64,000 nt of DNA from Mangrovimonas futianensis (GTDB taxonomy: Bacteria; Bacteroidota; Bacteroidia; Flavobacteriales; Flavobacteriaceae): NCBI RefSeq assembly GCF_021245805.1, contig NZ_JAJJNF010000001.1:248001-312000 (forward strand), read 5' to 3'. Shown here in pieces: positions 1 to 9,442 of this stretch. Position 1 is the first letter of the stretch, and each line of letters begins with the position of its first letter. The notes beneath the pieces were generated by a model, which saw nothing but the letters and a program-made list of their open reading frames with translations, searched no databases and was not told the DNA's origin. The position numbers and the translations under genes were made by a program.

Positions 1-1964
1 TTACCTATGGACTGGGATTTTACTACTCCATTTCCTTCAACTTGAACCTTAACTCCGATATCCATATTTTCCAACAAGGAAATGGCATCCATAAGAGGTA
101 GTCCAGTCACATCTGGCATAATTGTTTTATGGTTTTGAGCCAATTTGAAAAAGGACTCATATTCACTCCCTACTTTAAGGTCATTGACTTCAAGAGACTC
201 AACTTGATCAATAATAGGTGTATCGGTAAATATTTTTTGGGCAATTCTTTTAAACACAGGACCGGAAACATCCGCTCCATAAAATCCCTTTTTAGTACTT
301 GGTTTATGAATTACTACTATACAAGAGTACTTAGGATTTTCAGCCGGAAAATATCCCGCAAAAGAAGACACATATCGTCTATTCTCTTTCCAACCATCCA
401 TCCAATATTCAGATCTTGCCGTTCCTGTTTTTCCCGCCATGGAGAAATATGGTGAATACAATGAGCTCCCCGTACCTCTTTCCACAACATGCTTCAATAT
501 ATCTTGAACCTCCTTTAATGTCTTATCCGAACAAATCTTATCGTTCATTATTTCTCCTTCAAAGGACTCCAAGGATTTATTCAATTCCTTTACCTCTCTA
601 ATAAATCTAGGCTTCACCATAACCCCATCATTAGCTATGGCATTATAGAAAGTTAGCGTGTGAAGTGGTGTTAATTCCAAATTGTAACCATAAGCCATAG
701 AAGGCAACGCGTTTCTACTCCACTTTTCGTGACCAGGGCCAGGAATATCTGGTGTTCCCTCACCGCTTATTGGCAATCCTAATGGCTCATTGAGCTTCCA
801 ATCTTTCAATCGGTTAATAAATTTTTCCGGATTGTCTTTATAACCCTCATCTAGAATAGTTGCCAAACCTATATTTGAGGACACCTCTAAAGCTCTAGCA
901 GCTGAAATTTCACCAAAACCACCACGATGGGAATCATTAATTGTACGACCATAGAAGTACTTCTTACCGTTTTTAGTATCCACAACGGTTGATGTATCGA
1001 CCAACTTATCTTCCAAAGCAGCCATTAAAGCTATAGTCTTAAACGTAGACCCAGGCTCCAATGCCTCCCAAACAGCATAATTGCGTTTTTCATAGTAAGT
1101 CCCCTCACTTGTTTTTGCTAAATTGGAAATAGCTCTTATCTCACCAGTTTTTACTTCCATGACAATCACACATCCGTGATCTGCTTCATAATACTCCAAC
1201 TGCTGCAATAAGGAATGATGTGCGATATCCTGAATATTGGTACTTATTGTGGTATAAATATCATATCCATCTTTAGGTTCCACTTGATTATAGTCAGTCA
1301 TTGGCTTCCATTCTCCTTTTCCTATTTTCTGCTTTAGCCGCTTACCGTCTGTGCCTCTTAAATATTTAGCCCCAAAAGCCCCATCTATTCCAGCTCTTGT
1401 AACATTACCTTTTTCATCAAAACGCTCATACCCAATTGATCTATGAGCAATTCCTCCCATGGGATATTCCCTTTTAGTGGTTTGCTCAACAATCAATCCT
1501 CCTTTGTATGCTCCAAGATTCAGCATGGGAAAATTTCTTAAACGCAAATAATCCGAATAGCCAATATTTCTAGCTAATAGATAATAGCGGTTTTTATTAG
1601 CCCTAGCATTTCTAATGTTTTTCTGATAGTATGAAGATGGCTTCCCTGAATATTTTGAAAGGGAATCACATAATGGCTTCAAGTATTTTTCAAAGGTTTT
1701 GGCAGAAGGGGTTACAGCGTCGATCCGAATATCATATTTTGGAATACTCGTTGCTAACAAATTCCCCCCTACAGAATAAACATTTCCGCGATTTGCCGGA
1801 ATAACAACTTGTTTCACCAATCGACTCTCAGCTAACGCTCGATACTTTTCACCATTGATAAATTGTATACTGAAAAGTTTAAACACAACTAGAAGAGCGA
1901 AGATGAACATACATCCTGCTAAAAAATACAATCGGTTTAATATGTTCTTCTCGCTTATTGCCAA
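1..1964 (-). CDS. ftsI: Penicillin-binding protein FtsI (division transpeptidase) with C-terminal PASTA domain, 3' end outside window
   Basis: Class B PBP that cross-links septal peptidoglycan in the periplasm. Translating the minus strand gives about 654 residues without a stop up to the window edge, so only the last few residues are missing. One membrane segment lies at about residues 8-30. The transpeptidase motifs are all present: S306-T-F-K309, S362-S-N364 and K512-T-G514. A PASTA domain begins near residue 617. No ATG lies near the expected start; I chose TTG at 1964, seven bases after the ftsL stop, because it gives the usual short cytoplasmic tail (AISEKNILNRLYF). It is the last visible gene of mraZ-rsmH-ftsL-ftsI. 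Family and role are firm; the TTG start is inferred. Confidence 0.93.
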   Translation of the reverse strand, partial: MAISEKNILNRLYFLAGCMFIFALLVVFKLFSIQFINGEKYRALAESRLVKQVVIPANRGNVYSVGGNLLATSIPKYDIRIDAVTPSAKTFEKYLKPLCDSLSKYSGKPSSYYQKNIRNARANKNRYYLLARNIGYSDYLRLRNFPMLNLGAYKGGLIVEQTTKREYPMGGIAHRSIGYERFDEKGNVTRAGIDGAFGAKYLRGTDGKRLKQKIGKGEWKPMTDYNQVEPKDGYDIYTTISTNIQDIAHHSLLQQLEYYEADHGCVIVMEVKTGEIRAISNLAKTSEGTYYEKRNYAVWEALEPGSTFKTIALMAALEDKLVDTSTVVDTKNGKKYFYGRTINDSHRGGFGEISAARALEVSSNIGLATILDEGYKDNPEKFINRLKDWKLNEPLGLPISGEGTPDIPGPGHEKWSRNALPSMAYGYNLELTPLHTLTFYNAIANDGVMVKPRFIREVKELNKSLESFEGEIMNDKICSDKTLKEVQDILKHVVERGTGSSLYSPYFSMAGKTGTARSEYWMDGWKENRRYVSSFAGYFPAENPKYSCIVVIHKPSTKKGFYGADVSGPVFKRIAQKIFTDTPIIDQVESLEVNDLKVGSEYESFFKLAQNHKTIMPDVTGLPLMDAISLLENMDIGVKVQVEGNGVVKSQSIG

Positions 1965-1971
1965 GTTGAAC

Positions 1972-2289
1972 CTAATTTTTAGAATTTACTTTTATTTTTG
2001 TCGGCGGTATTTCTGAAATCATGATACCCTTCTCTTTCATCAAGACTTCCACAGTAGTCTCATTTTTCAACCTCATCAATTTACTCCTCCCCTCTACAAA
2101 AGCCGAATGAAGTTCTTTCACCTCATTACTCAAACGAGCTATTTCATGGACTTTAGCATCTGCACTATGAGAACTAGCAATCATAACCATGGCCAAAACA
2201 GACAAGAACAGGATCATTCTCCAATTCTTAAACGAATCATCACTGACCAAAAACGTTCCTTTTAATATGCCTGAAATTTTACCGCTCAC
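1972..2289 (-). CDS. ftsL: FtsL-like cell division protein
   Basis: Small bitopic protein of 105 residues with one membrane segment at about residues 24-44 followed by a heptad-like stretch (about 46-90), the layout of FtsL, which with FtsB and FtsQ recruits and activates the septal synthase. Start is GTG, four bases after the rsmH stop; ftsI follows after seven bases, so the genes are probably translationally coupled. FtsL sequences are poorly conserved, so the call rests on size, topology and the fixed position between rsmH and ftsI. Confidence 0.75.
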   Translation of the reverse strand: MSGKISGILKGTFLVSDDSFKNWRMILFLSVLAMVMIASSHSADAKVHEIARLSNEVKELHSAFVEGRSKLMRLKNETTVEVLMKEKGIMISEIPPTKIKVNSKN

Positions 2290-2293
2290 TACT

Positions 2294-3199
2294 TTATAAT
2301 TTTTCAGCTATTCTCAATTTTGCACTCCTAGCCCTACTGTTCATTTCTATCTCTACTCGAGAAGGCACGATCAACCCTCCTATTTTTTTCATCGGCACCT
2401 CAAAATTCCCAAACATATCCCTCTCAGGCTCTCCTTCAAACATACCGTTCCTTATAAAGCGTTTTACTAATCTATCCTCCAACGAGTGATACGATATGAC
2501 GCTCAGCCGACCTCCTTTTTTTAAAACTTCAGGAACCTGCTCCAAAAACTCTTTCAGCACTTCTATTTCCTGATTTACTTCTATACGTATGGCTTGATAA
2601 ATCTGAGCCAAAACCTTATTCTCCTTCTTATGATTCAAAAAACGTTTCAGCACGTCTTTTAAATCACTAGAAGTCTTAATTTCTTTTTGATTTCTTTGAT
2701 GAACTATTTCTCTCGCCATAACAGGAGCTTGTCGCAACTCGCCATAATCTTTAAGTACCCTTCTTAGGTCACTCTCATCATATTCATTCACCACATGATA
2801 AGCAGACAATCTACTTTGTTGATTCATCCTCATATCCAAATCGGCGTCAAAGCGAGTAGAAAATCCTCTTTCAGCGACATCAAATTGATGTGAAGACACT
2901 CCAAAATCACCTAGCACACCATCCACCTCCTTCACACCATGAAACCGTAAAAATCTTTTCAGATATCTGAAATTCTCATGGATAAGTTGAAATCTCGGAT
3001 CGTCAATTGTATTTTTAAGAGCATCTGGATCCTGGTCAAAGGCATACAATCTGCCATTCTCTCCAAGTCTATTTAGAATTTCCCTGCTATGTCCGCCACC
3101 TCCAAAAGTGACATCTACATAAACACCATTCTCTTTAATGTTTAGACCATCAACGGTCTCTTTTAGCAAAACTGGATTATGATATTCCATCTTCATCAT
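2294..3199 (-). CDS. rsmH: 16S rRNA (cytosine-1402-N4)-methyltransferase RsmH (MraW)
   Basis: SAM-dependent methyltransferase that N4-methylates C1402 in the decoding centre of 16S rRNA. The 301 residues match the family length. The N-terminal HNPVLLKETVDGL and the glycine-rich SAM-binding motif VDVTFGGGGHS are characteristic, as is SYHSLEDRLVKRF near the C-terminus. The start overlaps the end of mraZ by 23 bp; internal ATGs at residues 2 and 4 could be the true start, and residue 4 (MEYHNPVLL) best fits the family. Part of the division cluster. Confidence 0.96.
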   Translation of the reverse strand: MMKMEYHNPVLLKETVDGLNIKENGVYVDVTFGGGGHSREILNRLGENGRLYAFDQDPDALKNTIDDPRFQLIHENFRYLKRFLRFHGVKEVDGVLGDFGVSSHQFDVAERGFSTRFDADLDMRMNQQSRLSAYHVVNEYDESDLRRVLKDYGELRQAPVMAREIVHQRNQKEIKTSSDLKDVLKRFLNHKKENKVLAQIYQAIRIEVNQEIEVLKEFLEQVPEVLKKGGRLSVISYHSLEDRLVKRFIRNGMFEGEPERDMFGNFEVPMKKIGGLIVPSRVEIEMNSRARSAKLRIAEKL

Positions 3200-3644
3200 C
3201 TTGTCCCATTACCTCTTCAGCCAAATCTGCAAAATCAAGGGCAGCATCATCAATCGCCTTTTCATAGCGATCTTTATCCCACACCTCAACAATATTGATT
3301 GCCGATGACAACACAATCTCTTTCGAGATATCTGCAAAAACCACCAAATCCTTAGGAATTAACAACCTACCTGAATTATCCACTTCAATAATTTTCACTC
3401 CCGCTGTAAACCTCCTGATAAAATCGTTATTCTTTTTCTTGAATCTATTAAGCTTATTCACCTTTTGCATCAAGGCCTCCCATTCATCCATAGGATATAA
3501 TTCAAGGCAAGGTTGAAAAACAGCTCTCTTTAAAACAAACCCCTTCTCCAAAACAGGCATTAGCTGCTTTTTAAGCGGAGCAGGCAACATCAGCCTCCCT
3601 TTCGAGTCAACTTTGCATTCGTATGTTCCTATTAATGAGTTCAA
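3177..3644 (-). CDS. mraZ: Transcriptional regulator MraZ
   Basis: First gene of the division cluster; MraZ is a ring-forming AbrB-fold DNA-binding protein that regulates its own operon. It contains two SpoVT/AbrB-like repeats, each with a conserved signature: VDSKGRLMLPAPLK early and VDNSGRLLIPKDLV later. An open frame extends upstream to 3767, but I chose TTG at 3644 (reads NSLIGTYECK). This gives 155 residues, the normal size, and leaves the -7 box TATATTTG (3668-3675) and the three MraZ boxes upstream of the gene instead of inside it. Overlaps rsmH by 23 bp. Confidence 0.93.
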   Translation of the reverse strand: MNSLIGTYECKVDSKGRLMLPAPLKKQLMPVLEKGFVLKRAVFQPCLELYPMDEWEALMQKVNKLNRFKKKNNDFIRRFTAGVKIIEVDNSGRLLIPKDLVVFADISKEIVLSSAINIVEVWDKDRYEKAIDDAALDFADLAEEVMGQDDEDGIS

Positions 3645-3667
3645 AAGCCGTATAGATCTATAAAAAC

Positions 3668-3711
3668 CAAATATATTGAAAAATATACCACTTTTTACCA
3701 CAATCTCCCAC
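3668..3711 (-). promoter_or_regulatory. mraZ promoter with three MraZ boxes on a 10-bp period
   Basis: On the minus strand GTGGG begins at 3711, GTGGT at 3701 and GTGGT at 3691, exactly one helical turn apart. This is the arrangement known for MraZ operators (TGGGN repeats 10 bp apart). A perfect Bacteroidota -7 element, TATATTTG, follows at 3675-3668, giving a predicted start near 3663 and a leader of about 20 nt to the TTG start. Boxes sit over the region where the -33 element would be, so autorepression is the expected outcome. Confidence 0.75.
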
Positions 3712-3895
3712 TTTGTTGATAATTTTTCGACCAAACAAATCTTTAATTCGACATGAACACTTGCCAATGCCCTAATTCAAAGAGGTTCATAGTTTGGAAA
3801 AAAGTGGGAGAACTACACGCCCTAAATTGTTAATATCTGTCAGCTCACATTTAAATTCAGGTTAAAGATTTAGAACATATTAATTATGATTTACC

Positions 3896-3903
3896 TATAT
3901 TTG
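3896..3903 (+). promoter_or_regulatory. -7 box of the hydrolase/engB operon
   Basis: TATATTTG is a perfect match to the Bacteroidota TAnnTTTG element and lies 26 bp before the ATG at 3930. No clear -33 TTTG is visible at the usual spacing. Confidence 0.55.
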
Positions 3904-3929
3904 TTTTTGATGAATAGACCAAATTATTA

Positions 3930-4697
3930 ATGGCTCATAGACTTAAAAAAGAGAAGAGTTACAGCTATATTGAAGTAGGAGAAGGAACCCCAATCATTGT
4001 TTTACACGGTTTGATGGGTGGGTTGAGTAACTTTGATTCCGTTACTGATTATTTCAGTAAAAAAGGTTTTAAGATTGTAATTCCGGAACTCCCCATTTAC
4101 ACCATGTCCCTTTTAAAAACGAACGTAAAAAGTTTTGCTAAATACCTTTACGATTTCATTGAATATAAAGGCTTTAAAGAAGTAATCCTGCTTGGAAATT
4201 CGTTAGGAGGACATATCGGACTTTATCACACTAAACTTTATCCTGACAAGGTTAAGGCTTTAATCATAACAGGCAGCTCTGGTCTTTATGAAAGTGCAAT
4301 GGGAAGTGGATATACAAAAAGAAGCGACTATGAGGTGATCAAGAAAAAGGCTGAAGAAGTTTTTTATGACCCTAAAGTAGCTACTAAAGAAATTGTTGAC
4401 GAGGTTTTTGCAACAGTCAATGACCGAAATAAACTAATAAAAACACTTGCAATTGCTAAAAGCGCCATTAGACATAATATGGCAAAAGACCTCCCCAATA
4501 TGGACATCCCAATTTGTATTATTTGGGGAAAAAATGACACGGTAACACCACCTGAAGTTGCTGAAGAATTTCACGAACTTCTACCCGATTCTGACCTCTT
4601 CTGGATTGATAAATGTGGTCATGCGGCTATGATGGAACATCCTGATGAATTCAATGAGATATTGGATAATTGGCTTACCAAAAAAGGCTACAAATAA
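3930..4697 (+). CDS. Alpha/beta hydrolase
   Basis: Cytoplasmic alpha/beta-hydrolase-fold enzyme of 255 residues with no signal peptide. Visible features are the oxyanion loop HGLMGG (26-31), the nucleophile elbow GNSLGG (Ser91), the acid Asp203 in GKNDTVTPP, and His231 in CGHAAMMEHP, so the catalytic triad is complete. The substrate cannot be read from the sequence. It starts 285 bp from mraZ, divergently, and ends six bases before engB, so the two are probably co-transcribed. Esterase or C-C hydrolase activities are both possible. Confidence 0.9.
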   Translation: MAHRLKKEKSYSYIEVGEGTPIIVLHGLMGGLSNFDSVTDYFSKKGFKIVIPELPIYTMSLLKTNVKSFAKYLYDFIEYKGFKEVILLGNSLGGHIGLYHTKLYPDKVKALIITGSSGLYESAMGSGYTKRSDYEVIKKKAEEVFYDPKVATKEIVDEVFATVNDRNKLIKTLAIAKSAIRHNMAKDLPNMDIPICIIWGKNDTVTPPEVAEEFHELLPDSDLFWIDKCGHAAMMEHPDEFNEILDNWLTKKGYK

Positions 4698-4703
4698 GAT
4701 AAC

Positions 4704-5306
4704 ATGGAAATAAAGTCAGCGGAATTTGTGATGAGCAATTCTGACGTTGCAAAATGTCCTAAAAACAATTTGCCAGAATACGCATTTATAGGACGAAGCA
4801 ATGTTGGTAAATCTTCTTTAATTAACATGCTGACCAATAGAAAGAGTTTAGCAAAAACCTCTGGAAGACCGGGCAAAACACAGTTAATCAACCATTTTAT
4901 AATAAATGGCAATTGGTATTTGGTGGATCTTCCTGGGTATGGTTACGCGAGAGTTTCTAAAAGTGCCAAAAAAACATTTCAGAAATTTATTACTGAATAT
5001 TTCAGCAAAAGAAAACAACTGGTGTGCGCCTTTGTTCTTGTCGATATTAGACACAAACCCCAACCTATAGATTTAGAATTCATGCAGTGGTTAGGCGAGA
5101 ACATGATCCCTTTTTCCATCATTTTCACCAAAGCCGACAAACTAAAACCGGGTGCTATTAACAAGCATATTGAAGACTATAAAAGTGATATGCTTCAATT
5201 TTGGGAGGATATGCCCAATTATTTTATAACCTCCTCATCCAAAAACGTAGGTAAGGATGAGCTCTTGAATTATATTCAAGATCTTAATCAGAATTTGTTT
5301 AAATGA
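4704..5306 (+). CDS. engB: Ribosome biogenesis GTP-binding protein EngB (YsxC/YihA)
   Basis: Small essential GTPase for late 50S subunit assembly. The 200 residues carry G1 GRSNVGKS (30-37), the switch-I region with TSGRPGKTQ, G3 DLPGYG (74-79) and G4 TKAD (141-144), all as in the TrmE-Era-EngA-EngB family. It follows the hydrolase by six bases, and its stop overlaps the next start (ATGA), which suggests a three-gene transcript. Confidence 0.96.
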   Translation: MEIKSAEFVMSNSDVAKCPKNNLPEYAFIGRSNVGKSSLINMLTNRKSLAKTSGRPGKTQLINHFIINGNWYLVDLPGYGYARVSKSAKKTFQKFITEYFSKRKQLVCAFVLVDIRHKPQPIDLEFMQWLGENMIPFSIIFTKADKLKPGAINKHIEDYKSDMLQFWEDMPNYFITSSSKNVGKDELLNYIQDLNQNLFK

Positions 5307-5962
5307 AACAAATCCTAGTCGTTATAATCATTTCGATATTAAGTTTTCCCACATTTTCTCAAGATAAAATTTACCTTGATACAAATGGGAACGAAATTAG
5401 CTGGAAAAAATTCAGAGCTAAATGGGGAGCGGATTCCCTTAATTCAACATGGAGCTATTTTAAAAATGACACCCAGTACTTTCAACTTTCCAAAAATTTA
5501 TATTTGAAAGGTTTGTTTGATTACAGCCAAATACGGAATCAATTAGAAGTTATTACACCATATAAAATCCCCCACAACTGGTCAATAGTCATAGAATACA
5601 GATACAAAGATGACCTTTGTACAAATAACAGAGATAACATTTGGGATAACATAGAAATAACTGACCGAAAAATGTTTCTAAATGACATCCAGAAATTACT
5701 AAACGAAAATGAAATTTATTTTATCGTCTTGTTTGAAGAGGGAATCAAATTAAAAAATAGAAAATCATTTAAATCAGAATACTTTTTTAATGACCCGGAC
5801 AATTTCTTTAAGAACAAACTACAATTAACTCCTACACTTTGCGGAACCTTTATTGCCATAAACCCCAAAGGGGAAACCTTAATAAGAAATGGCGAATATC
5901 GGGCCGACCAAATGGCCGATCATCTTCTCCCTGTCAATTGGAGTCAATTTTTTCATGATTAA
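5303..5962 (+). CDS. Exported hypothetical protein, possibly thioredoxin-like
   Basis: 219 residues beginning with a signal peptide (cleavage likely after PTFSQ, about residue 20). It overlaps engB by 4 bp (ATGA), so translation is probably coupled. I do not recognise the family. The C-terminal third (TLCGTFIAINPKGETLIRNG, then a helical tail) resembles the end of thioredoxin-like proteins, but there is no CxxC motif. If the fold is right, the protein would be redox-inactive. Periplasmic location is inferred from the signal peptide alone. Confidence 0.75.
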   Translation: MKQILVVIIISILSFPTFSQDKIYLDTNGNEISWKKFRAKWGADSLNSTWSYFKNDTQYFQLSKNLYLKGLFDYSQIRNQLEVITPYKIPHNWSIVIEYRYKDDLCTNNRDNIWDNIEITDRKMFLNDIQKLLNENEIYFIVLFEEGIKLKNRKSFKSEYFFNDPDNFFKNKLQLTPTLCGTFIAINPKGETLIRNGEYRADQMADHLLPVNWSQFFHD

Positions 5963-5990
5963 AAAAGGAAAGCTAAATCCTTAGAGAACA

Positions 5991-7079
5991 TTAACCCTTA
6001 ACATCCAAAGCGTCTCTCAATGCATTCCCCATGAGCATAAAGGCCATTACCAAACTCATAATGCACAATCCTGGAATAATGGCTAAATAGGGTTTTCCTA
6101 AAATGATGTAGTTATAGTGATCCTTAATCATGGCGCCCCAACTAGCCATGGGTGGTTGGGCTCCAATTCCTAGGAAACTCAAACCACTCTCTATCAAAAT
6201 AGCTGATGCAAAATTAGCTGCCGAAATAACAATAACCGGAGCCATAATATTAGGTAGGATATGTTTTGCAATAATCCTAAAATCATTGTAACCCAAAGCC
6301 CGAGCTGCCGTTACATACTGCATTTCCTTCACACTCATAATTTGACCTCTTACCACTCTAGCCACTTCCACCCACATAGTCAAACCAACAGCAATAAAAA
6401 CTTGCCAAAACCCTTTGCCCAATGCCAATGTTATGGCAATTACAAGAAGTAATGTAGGGATAGACCAAGTCACATTGATGACCCACATGATAACAGCATC
6501 TATTTTCCCTCCAAAATAACCGGCTAAACTCCCCATGAAAATCCCAATAATTAAGGAAATAAAAACAGCCACAAAACCTATAAAAAATGAAATTCTAGCT
6601 CCCACCAACACTCGGCTCAACAAATCGCGACCGTATTTATCCGTTCCAAAATAGAAAGTCTTTTCTTCCAATAATTCCTTTTCTGAAATACCATTAAGAG
6701 CCAAGTATTTCTCCTGCCCTTCAAGCCCATCTGCAGCATACTCTGTATAAAAAAGAGTATCCTTTTTAACTGTAAAACTGGAAATTGGAACTTCGGTTCC
6801 CGTATTTCTATCACCAAAAAAAAGTTTACTAAAAAAACCTTGATTCGAATTCAACTCAGAAGGAATGGAAATCATTTGAACCTTAAATCCTGGTTTTTTA
6901 GAATGGATTGCCAAATGCATCTGATTGGCATTTTGGGAATTATCAGGTGCCAATGGATAAGCGAAAATAGCAACCAATCCCACCAAAACAATAAAAACAA
7001 AACTAAAAACGCCCCAAAAATTCTGTTTGAATTTTTGGAGCGCTAATTGCCACAATGAGTTGTTATTAGCTTCACTCAT
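5991..7079 (-). CDS. Oligopeptide/dipeptide ABC transporter permease (OppC/DppC family)
   Basis: Inner-membrane permease subunit of a peptide-type ABC importer. 362 residues: an N-terminal OppC_N segment with one membrane helix (about 20-42), a long extracytoplasmic insert (about 50-150), then the five-helix permease core. The core holds the cytoplasmic EAA loop (ARALGYNDFRIIAKHILPNI) and the family marker GLSFLGIGAQPPMASWG. The periplasmic insert is longer than in enteric DppC, as seen in other Bacteroidota. Partner permease, ATPases and binding protein are not adjacent; prc lies seven bases upstream, so they may share a transcript. Confidence 0.92.
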   Translation of the reverse strand: MSEANNNSLWQLALQKFKQNFWGVFSFVFIVLVGLVAIFAYPLAPDNSQNANQMHLAIHSKKPGFKVQMISIPSELNSNQGFFSKLFFGDRNTGTEVPISSFTVKKDTLFYTEYAADGLEGQEKYLALNGISEKELLEEKTFYFGTDKYGRDLLSRVLVGARISFFIGFVAVFISLIIGIFMGSLAGYFGGKIDAVIMWVINVTWSIPTLLLVIAITLALGKGFWQVFIAVGLTMWVEVARVVRGQIMSVKEMQYVTAARALGYNDFRIIAKHILPNIMAPVIVISAANFASAILIESGLSFLGIGAQPPMASWGAMIKDHYNYIILGKPYLAIIPGLCIMSLVMAFMLMGNALRDALDVKG

Positions 7080-7086
7080 TCTTTAT

Positions 7087-9225
7087 TTATTCCTTTACTG
7101 AAGAAGCTGCCACTTTTTTGATAGAATAAGTCATTTTTAGATCTTCCAAAACATTTAAGGCTTCCTCGATGTAAACATCTTGACTTAACGATTTATGCCA
7201 ACTATCTCTTCTGTCTTTGAGAACCGTATCATTAGCAAATAACTTTTGTTCATAAGGTAAAGATTCAAAAACAAGATTGGTTTCATATTTGGAAATCTTA
7301 TCAAACTTTTTAGCTTCCTCCTCATTCTTCTCCAACATTGCTTTGTAAGCCTCATAATTTAAGGAGTGTTGGGTTTCATCCATTCTAGCTTTCACCCATT
7401 TAGCATTCTCCTCAATTAATTTCAACTGCTCATTATCTGCCATTCTCTTCTTACTATTGCTTATAGTAGTATCATAATCAAAATAACTATCCCATAAATC
7501 ATAATCAACGGCATCAATCTTATCCCAAGGAAGCGGATTCTGCTGATCTTTCTCACCAATATTTATAAAACTATATCTATCAGGTACAACTACATCACTC
7601 TTAACACCTTCCAATTGTGTAGAGCCACCATTAATTCTGTAGAATTTTTGAGTGGTTATCTTAAGGGCTCCCAAATCACCTTCTTGATTGTTTCTCACCA
7701 TTCGGTTTAGATCATAAAGATTTTGCACGGTTCCCTTTCCAAAGGTCTGCTTGCTACCTATAATGATTGCTCTTTTATAATCTTGCATTGCTGCTGCTAA
7801 AATCTCTGAAGCTGATGCCGATAATTCATTTACCAAAATCACTAACGGACCATCCCAAACAATGCTGCGATCATCATCTTTCAACACTTCTTTCTCCTCG
7901 TTAGATCTAACTTGAACTACAGGACCGTCTTTGATAAACAAACCAGCAATATCCACTACGGTTTGAAGCGACCCTCCTCCATTATTTCTCAAATCCAAGA
8001 CGAGCCCTTCCATACCTTCTGACTTCAATCTTTCAATTTCCTTCTTTAAGTCTGAAGCGGCATTTCTGTTTTTGTAATCTTCGAAGTCAACATAGAATTT
8101 TGGCAAATTAATAACTCCGAATTTCTTATCGTCTTTTCCTACCATTGCAGACTTGGCATAAGTTTCTTCCAATTCCACAATATCCCTGGTTATGTTTATA
8201 TCTTTAATTGTTCCGTCCACTTTCTTGATGGTCAATGTTACTTTGGTACCTTTAGGACCCTTAATTAACTTAATCGCATCATCTAAACGCATTCCAACAA
8301 TATTTACTGCTTGGTCTTCGTCTTCCTGACGAACCTTCATTATGATATCCCCTACTTCCAACTCTTTACCTTTCCATGCTGGCCCTCCAGAAATCAATTC
8401 TACAATTTTGGTGTTATCCATTCTTTTCTGAAGTCTCGCTCCGATACCTTCTAATTTCCCAGACATTTGTTGGTCAAATCGCTCTTTGTCCTCTGGAGCA
8501 AAATAAAAAGTATGGGGATCAAATTCACTGACAATGGCATTCACATACATGGCAAACCAATCCTTTCTCGCTAAATCGTCTACATAATCCGTGTAATACA
8601 TATTGATGGACTTCAAGGTTTCTTCTCTAGACTTTGATTCCAACTCAGACATAGACTTCTTATCAGTTGAAGTTGAATCATTTTCCTGCATTACAATTAA
8701 ATCATCATAATTGGCAAGATTGGTAAATTTCAACTGCTTTCTCCAACGGTCACGCATTTCTTTTTTAGATGACACATAGGCCTCATTCTCATAGTCTGAG
8801 CTATAAGTCTCGTTCACTGTATAATCAAAAGGCTTGTCCAAAACATCCTTATAAATAGCCTTAGCTTCCTCGATTCTTTTAATCAATCTATCATGCGTCA
8901 AACTAAAAAATGAAATGTCATAGGCTTTTAATTGATCATCAAGCTCATACTTATACTTTTCAAACTCCTCAATATCTGATTTGTAGAAATATCGCTTCAG
9001 GGGATCAATTTGATCTAAGTAGTTGTTATACACCTCTTTTGAAAAGTCGTCATTAAAGTCCCTTGGAGAGAAATGCCCCCTTTGAAGGACATAGGTAATA
9101 ACTTGAACTAACAGTTTGTCTTTATCTGGATCATCAAAAGTCTTGGTGGTAAAACTACAAGATGCAAATGCCAACAACAACACCAACATCAACACTTTAT
9201 AATTCCTTTTCATAAATCTTATCAT
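7087..9225 (-). CDS. Carboxy-terminal processing (tail-specific) protease, Prc type
   Basis: Periplasmic S41-family serine protease of the long Prc class (712 residues). It begins with a lipoprotein-like signal (LLLAFASC, Cys23), then an N-terminal helical domain, a PDZ domain (about 250-350), the S41 catalytic core and a C-terminal DUF3340-like extension. By alignment in the mind with E. coli Prc, the catalytic dyad is Ser471 (SASASE) and Lys497 (FGKGTV). It would trim C-termini of envelope proteins and regulate peptidoglycan enzymes. M6 (MKRNYK) is an alternative start. The ABC permease follows directly. Confidence 0.95.
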   Translation of the reverse strand: MIRFMKRNYKVLMLVLLLAFASCSFTTKTFDDPDKDKLLVQVITYVLQRGHFSPRDFNDDFSKEVYNNYLDQIDPLKRYFYKSDIEEFEKYKYELDDQLKAYDISFFSLTHDRLIKRIEEAKAIYKDVLDKPFDYTVNETYSSDYENEAYVSSKKEMRDRWRKQLKFTNLANYDDLIVMQENDSTSTDKKSMSELESKSREETLKSINMYYTDYVDDLARKDWFAMYVNAIVSEFDPHTFYFAPEDKERFDQQMSGKLEGIGARLQKRMDNTKIVELISGGPAWKGKELEVGDIIMKVRQEDEDQAVNIVGMRLDDAIKLIKGPKGTKVTLTIKKVDGTIKDINITRDIVELEETYAKSAMVGKDDKKFGVINLPKFYVDFEDYKNRNAASDLKKEIERLKSEGMEGLVLDLRNNGGGSLQTVVDIAGLFIKDGPVVQVRSNEEKEVLKDDDRSIVWDGPLVILVNELSASASEILAAAMQDYKRAIIIGSKQTFGKGTVQNLYDLNRMVRNNQEGDLGALKITTQKFYRINGGSTQLEGVKSDVVVPDRYSFINIGEKDQQNPLPWDKIDAVDYDLWDSYFDYDTTISNSKKRMADNEQLKLIEENAKWVKARMDETQHSLNYEAYKAMLEKNEEEAKKFDKISKYETNLVFESLPYEQKLFANDTVLKDRRDSWHKSLSQDVYIEEALNVLEDLKMTYSIKKVAASSVKE

Positions 9226-9442
9226 ATTAATATAAAATTAGCCCAATATAGGTGTTTTTTGGAAATATCATAGCACCTGTAAGAAATCGGCTAATTCTCT
9301 TAGGGTTTAAATCTTAATTCTACTAAAATAAAGAAAAAACTATGCCAATAAAATCTGCCGCTGATAATTTTTTGTTAAACAGAATAGCATGGGCTTTCCG
9401 TTGGAATTTATGTATTTTAGCGAAACTCAATAAAATTTGCTT

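Noticed and set aside
3645..3767. Longer N-terminus for mraZ
   Set aside because: It would place the -7 box and the three MraZ boxes inside the gene and give a protein about 40 residues longer than the family.
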